A program made the translations under genes and the position numbers. This document shows, piece after piece, positions 60,285-64,000 of a DNA stretch of 64,000 nucleotides. Numbering within the stretch: the stretch's first letter is position 1; every line of letters starts with the position of its first letter. Location of the stretch: positions 1 through 64,000 of the forward strand of contig NZ_QCYM01000015.1 of the NCBI RefSeq assembly GCF_003075075.1, given 5' to 3'. Origin of the DNA: Labrenzia sp. 011. GTDB lineage: Bacteria > Pseudomonadota > Alphaproteobacteria > Rhizobiales > Stappiaceae. The notes beneath the pieces are model-generated. The model saw nothing but the letters and a program-made list of their open reading frames with translations. It was not told the origin of the DNA and did not search any database.

Positions 60285-62384
60285 GTGTCAGAAAACGCGC
60301 CCACATTTCGGGACATTCTGAATCTTCTGACCGAATTCCGGCGCAAGATCTGGATCGTGCTTGCATGCGCGGTCGCGGGCGCGGTCCTGGCGGCCGCCAT
60401 CTCCATCAGCCTGAAGCCGATCTATCGGGCATCCACACAGGTTCTCATCGACCCGTCCGTGCGCCAGCCCTTCGAGGACCGGAGCGCACCGGCACGCTAT
60501 CTGGAAGACACCTTTGTCGTCGACAGCCAGGTGACCGTGCTGCAGTCCTCCTCCGTCCTGAGGAATGTCGTCACGAATCTCAATCTGACGGAAGATCCGG
60601 AATTCGGTGAAAAGCCGGCCGGCCAGGGATTTCTGAGCTCGCTTTTCGGCGGATCGGCGCAACGCTCTCCGGAAACGCAGGAAGCAATCGCAAACAGCGC
60701 GGTGCAGGCGCTTCGCGATGCCATGTCCGTCAGCCGCGAAGGCCTGACCTTCGTCATCAATGTGGCGGTGGATGCGGGATCGCCGGTCCAGGCTGCGATC
60801 CTGTCCAACGCCATTGTCGAAACCTATATCAACGACCAGGTGGGACAGGTCTCCAATGTCGGACGCACGGTCGAGGAAAAGATCGGCGACAGGCTCAAGA
60901 TCCTGAGAGAACAGCTTCGCGAGGCCGAAGCCAGGGTCGAGGCCTTCAAGGCCAAGAACAATCTGCAATCCACCGACCAGAACGGACTTCTGACGGATCA
61001 GGAACTGGCGGAGCTCAACACCCAACTCACGGAACAGAAGGCCGCGCTAGCCGCCGCCGAAGCCAAGGCCTCCGAAATCCGGCGGATGGTGGATGCCGGC
61101 GCAAGTCTCGATGCGCTTGCCGATGTAACCGCGTCCCAGACGGTTGCCAACCTGCGCCAGCAGTATGCGACTGTCGCCCGTGCGGAGGCGAACCTTTCCG
61201 CCGAGCTGCTGCCCTCTCATCCGGACCTGATCCGGGCCCGTGCCCAGACCCGGGAAATCCGCGAACAGATCGAAGCCGAAGTCCGCCGCGTCGCCAGCAC
61301 CGCGCAACTTGAAGCGGATGTCCTGCGCGATCGCGTCGCCAAGCTGGAAATCCAGCTCGATACGGTGCGCTCGAGGTCAAATCTCGACCAGCAATCGCGC
61401 ATCGAATTGCAGGAACTGCAGATCGAGGCGGACACCAACAGAACGCTTTATGAAAATCTGCTGAGCCGGACCAAGGAAATCACCGAGATCGATCAGATCA
61501 GCATTCCGCATGCACGGATCATCTCGCCGGCAATTCCACCGACCTCTCCGGTCTGGCCGAAAAAGAAGATCCTTGTGGCTCTGGGACTCATTGCCGGCGG
61601 CATGATCGGCACTCTGCTGGCAATCGGCCGTTCGGCGTTTTCCCTTTGCCTGCGCTATCTTCTTTATCCGCGACCGGATGCCGCCTTTGCGCCGGTGGAG
61701 GCTGCCGCCCCCCTCGCCGCTCCGGCAACGCTTTCGCCCAGCCCCCCTCAACAGCAGCTTGCCCGGCAGCCGGACCCCGAGGCTCTGGCGGTGTCCTATC
61801 TGCCCCGGTTGCCCTCGCAAGGGCACCCTGAAGACATGGACACGGAAGAACTGCTGGCCTCGCTCTGGGACTTCAAGGGCGGAGCCACAGACCGCGAAAT
61901 GCGGCCCTACTGGAAGGCCGTCTTCACCATCCTCAAGAAACTGCAGTCCGAGCGCGTCGACGGATTCGCAAGCACGGTCATCGTCACCAGCGTCGACGGC
62001 CGGCACAACATGGCGGCCCTGTCGGTCGTTTTCGCTGCGGCCAGCCTGAAGAATTTCCGGGTTCTGCTCGTCGACAACAACACGGCGGCCGAGCGGCTCT
62101 CGCCGAACATGCCGAGCCAGCCGCACCCGACGACAGATCTCAACGACGCCGTCAAACTGGCGGATCTCGACATCGACTTCCTCAGCCTCACCCATGGGCG
62201 GCGAAAATATCAGGATGACTCGAAGGGCAGCTATCAGGTGCTGAACAGATCCGGTCTGGATCCCGAATTCGACCTCATCGTCATTTCCGAATCGCCCATG
62301 GCCTCGCCGCAGGTCGAAGCGGTTCTGCAGGATGCGGCCGATCATGTGATCGTGTCCGTGGAACGGCAGACGGCGCTTAGCTGA
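60285..62384 (+). CDS. Wzz/Wzc-like polysaccharide copolymerase with degenerate kinase domain
   Basis: A 699-residue PCP-2a type protein. The first membrane helix is at 22-42 (IWIVLACAVAGAVLAAAISI). The periplasmic Wzz domain has ASTQVLIDPSVR and a long coiled coil (residues 200-400), then the GNVR-like region. The second helix is near 427-450. The cytoplasmic part resembles a BY-kinase, but at residues 566-578 (VTSVDGRHNMAAL) the Walker A GKS/T is lost, and no Tyr-rich tail follows. It should control chain length without ATP binding. The start is GTG 60285. Confidence 0.88.
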   Translation: MSENAPTFRDILNLLTEFRRKIWIVLACAVAGAVLAAAISISLKPIYRASTQVLIDPSVRQPFEDRSAPARYLEDTFVVDSQVTVLQSSSVLRNVVTNLNLTEDPEFGEKPAGQGFLSSLFGGSAQRSPETQEAIANSAVQALRDAMSVSREGLTFVINVAVDAGSPVQAAILSNAIVETYINDQVGQVSNVGRTVEEKIGDRLKILREQLREAEARVEAFKAKNNLQSTDQNGLLTDQELAELNTQLTEQKAALAAAEAKASEIRRMVDAGASLDALADVTASQTVANLRQQYATVARAEANLSAELLPSHPDLIRARAQTREIREQIEAEVRRVASTAQLEADVLRDRVAKLEIQLDTVRSRSNLDQQSRIELQELQIEADTNRTLYENLLSRTKEITEIDQISIPHARIISPAIPPTSPVWPKKKILVALGLIAGGMIGTLLAIGRSAFSLCLRYLLYPRPDAAFAPVEAAAPLAAPATLSPSPPQQQLARQPDPEALAVSYLPRLPSQGHPEDMDTEELLASLWDFKGGATDREMRPYWKAVFTILKKLQSERVDGFASTVIVTSVDGRHNMAALSVVFAAASLKNFRVLLVDNNTAAERLSPNMPSQPHPTTDLNDAVKLADLDIDFLSLTHGRRKYQDDSKGSYQVLNRSGLDPEFDLIVISESPMASPQVEAVLQDAADHVIVSVERQTALS

Positions 62385-64000
62385 ACGCGACTGTTCCCGC
62401 GCGGTTCAGTGCCGAAACGGCGCCGGCAGGACGGGTCCCTGCATCCGCTTGCGGATCGGGCCGCAGTCCAATCCGGCGGGTCCTGCCCGGGGCCAGATGA
62501 AACCAGTTGTCCGAGGGCCGGAAAGGATCGACGCGGATATTCACCCAGCGGAGCATCCGGTCCGTCTGCAGGTCCAGCCACCAGACATCGTCCTCGTCCT
62601 GTCGGAGCGCGGCGACCAGTTCCGCCGACGACCCCGACGACTGGGCGACGGGCGGAAAATGAAACGCTTCCACCAGTATCTCTTCCGTCTCCGCATCCTG
62701 CATCCGCACCACCGTCACATCATGGGAGGGAGGGCCGAAGCGGTAGGCATAGGTGACGTCGAAAAAGGCTCCGATCAGGTCGGCGGCGTTGAGGGTCCGG
62801 GCGCTGTGGGGGGCCAGGAGAAGTTCCTTTTTTCCCGAGACCACCGGCACCCGGCCGTCCTTCAGGCAGTCGAGCGACAGCGTAACCGCCTTTTCCCGGG
62901 ACCGCTCGTTGATGACGTGGAGGGCAAGCCCGCTGGTGCCTTCGTCGGTCAGTGACAGCTGGAGAGGACGGAAAGCCCGCTTCAGCGCGTAACAGGCCGG
63001 TTTCGGCCGTCCGGACGCCTCGACCACGCCCCAGCCGGCCCCCGCCGCCAGATCCTGAAAGGTCCACACCAGGGCACCCTGACAGGAGGAGCCCGGCCGG
63101 CGCCACTCGGCAAATGTCTGTTCCATGACCTCACCGGTCACCGCACGGCCAAGATCCAGATAGCGATCCGGGTCTCCAAAGCGCAGGGTCGCCGGATCCA
63201 GCCCGTGGAGCGTCTTGAGGTAGTGATCGCGCACGTCCTCGAAATCCCAGCCCGCGCCGCGATCCCGCGGCACGCGCGCTTTCCAGCGCGGATCGTGGCC
63301 GGGTCTGACGCCGGGCAGCTCCGCGTCCAGGCTTGCCTGATCGGGGATGTTGGAAAAGGCCAGGCACTCGGCGGCAAAGCGGACATTGGCCCGGCGGGCA
63401 TCCTCCAGCGGGCGCAGATAGGCGCCGACACCATAATAATGGGCGATGCCCTCCTCCGGAGAGAACGGCAGCACGCCGCCGCAGGGAGAATTCGGCACAT
63501 AGGGAACGTCCGGGCGGAACCGGCCCGCCAACTCCGGCAGGATCTCTTCGCAAAGCGGTCCCTTCCAGCGCGCTTCCGGCAGGCCCATCATGGCCCCCTG
63601 CTGAAAGATCTCGCTGCCGCCGCACAGCACCGCCAGCGACGGGCAGCCCTGCGTGCGCGCGAGCTGATCGCGGATCTCGGCGCGAATCTCGCGAATGAAT
63701 CCGTCGTCCTTGACCGGGTAGTCGTAATTGGCGAACTGAAAATCCTGCCAGACCAGCAGGCCGAGTTCGTCGCAGATGTCGAAGAACGCCCTGGTCTCGT
63801 AGAGCATGGTGCCGCCGATGCGCAGCATGTTCATGCCCGCGTCGCGGGCCGTCTCCAGAAGCGCGCGGTAGCTGTCCACATCGCCGGACAGATTGAGCAG
63901 ATCCGCACAGGTCCACACGGCGCCACGGCAGAAGACGGACACGCCGTTGACCTTCAGCCCGAAGCCCTTGCCGTCCGCACCGTGATCCACCTCCAGACGG
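62377..64000 (-). CDS. GH2 family beta-mannosidase-like glycosidase, partial
   Basis: The gene runs off the right edge, so its N-terminal part is missing; 540 or so residues are visible. The barrel is seen at LKVNGVSVFCRGAVW, GMNMLRIGGTMLYE and LGLLVWQDFQFANYDYP. LAVLCGGSEIFQQ holds the likely acid/base Glu and RFAAECLAFS the likely nucleophile Glu, as in GH2 mannosidases. The last 8 nt overlap the copolymerase gene tail to tail. It probably completes the locus's processing enzymes. Confidence 0.85.
   Translation of the reverse strand, partial: RLEVDHGADGKGFGLKVNGVSVFCRGAVWTCADLLNLSGDVDSYRALLETARDAGMNMLRIGGTMLYETRAFFDICDELGLLVWQDFQFANYDYPVKDDGFIREIRAEIRDQLARTQGCPSLAVLCGGSEIFQQGAMMGLPEARWKGPLCEEILPELAGRFRPDVPYVPNSPCGGVLPFSPEEGIAHYYGVGAYLRPLEDARRANVRFAAECLAFSNIPDQASLDAELPGVRPGHDPRWKARVPRDRGAGWDFEDVRDHYLKTLHGLDPATLRFGDPDRYLDLGRAVTGEVMEQTFAEWRRPGSSCQGALVWTFQDLAAGAGWGVVEASGRPKPACYALKRAFRPLQLSLTDEGTSGLALHVINERSREKAVTLSLDCLKDGRVPVVSGKKELLLAPHSARTLNAADLIGAFFDVTYAYRFGPPSHDVTVVRMQDAETEEILVEAFHFPPVAQSSGSSAELVAALRQDEDDVWWLDLQTDRMLRWVNIRVDPFRPSDNWFHLAPGRTRRIGLRPDPQADAGTRPAGAVSALNRAGTVAFS

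Noticed and set aside
1-64000. CRISPR arrays, tRNA or rRNA genes, prophage or toxin-antitoxin modules
   Set aside because: I saw no regularly spaced repeats, no cloverleaf-like sequence, no rRNA core sequence and no recognised phage or toxin family.

Overview
The window is GC-rich DNA with tightly packed genes, many ATGA/TGATG stop-start overlaps, and gene families typical of Alphaproteobacteria: Liv- and Pot-type ABC importers, CaiB CoA-transferases, a CbiG-CobJ fusion, a DUF6732-like leader gene in the cobalamin operon, and a Wzx/Wzy/PCP exopolysaccharide locus. A marine or host-associated Rhodobacterales/Hyphomicrobiales relative (Stappiaceae-like) is my best guess, but no marker gene in the window fixes the taxon.

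Region 1 (370-16167) is a catabolic island. A rightward four-gene operon encodes an acyl-CoA dehydrogenase, a class III CoA-transferase, a MaoC/FAS1-type hydratase and a CitE-like lyase. This set could activate, desaturate, hydrate and cleave a branched dicarboxylic acid. Facing it is a leftward operon with a Liv-type ABC importer (livK-H-M-G-F), an aldehyde dehydrogenase, an SDR and a methyltransferase. A divergent Zn-alcohol dehydrogenase/LysR pair shares its promoter region, which carries a good LysR-type box. A MmgE/PrpD-family gene closes the island.

Region 2 (16168-17940) holds IS21-family debris, a near-perfect 47-nt palindrome and a nitroreductase with a long N-terminal extension. Region 3 (18232-29471) is a second catabolic locus: Asp/Glu (hydantoin) racemase, spermidine/putrescine-type ABC importer, hydantoinase/oxoprolinase-like protein, two adjacent DUF917-family paralogues and a large MalT-like LuxR regulator. 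It is the best candidate here for an undescribed pathway. Region 4 (29862-31334) is an IS256-family element whose transposase frame reads through its right end into an IS3-family OrfB remnant.

Region 5 (31418-35369) is a leftward kpsM-T-E plus KpsC-like capsule export operon. An Hsp70/YegD-like gene and a GcvR-like ACT protein follow. Region 6 (about 37985-49901) is a cobalamin ring-synthesis locus headed by a probable cobalamin riboswitch: DUF6732-like, cbiX, cobH, a small ORF, cobL, cobI, cbiG-cobJ, cobM, then cobA-cobB on the minus strand and cbiD-cobK on the plus strand. CbiX, CbiG and CbiD together with the absence of CobG, CobF and CobN indicate a cobalt-early route.

Region 7 (49918-64000) is an exopolysaccharide locus: tandem alpha/beta hydrolase, Wzx flippase, exported GH10 glycosidase, O-antigen ligase/polymerase, GT2, DUF6492-like, GT4 and WecG/TagA transferases, a Wzz/Wzc-like copolymerase with a degenerate kinase domain, and a GH2 beta-mannosidase-like enzyme cut by the window edge.
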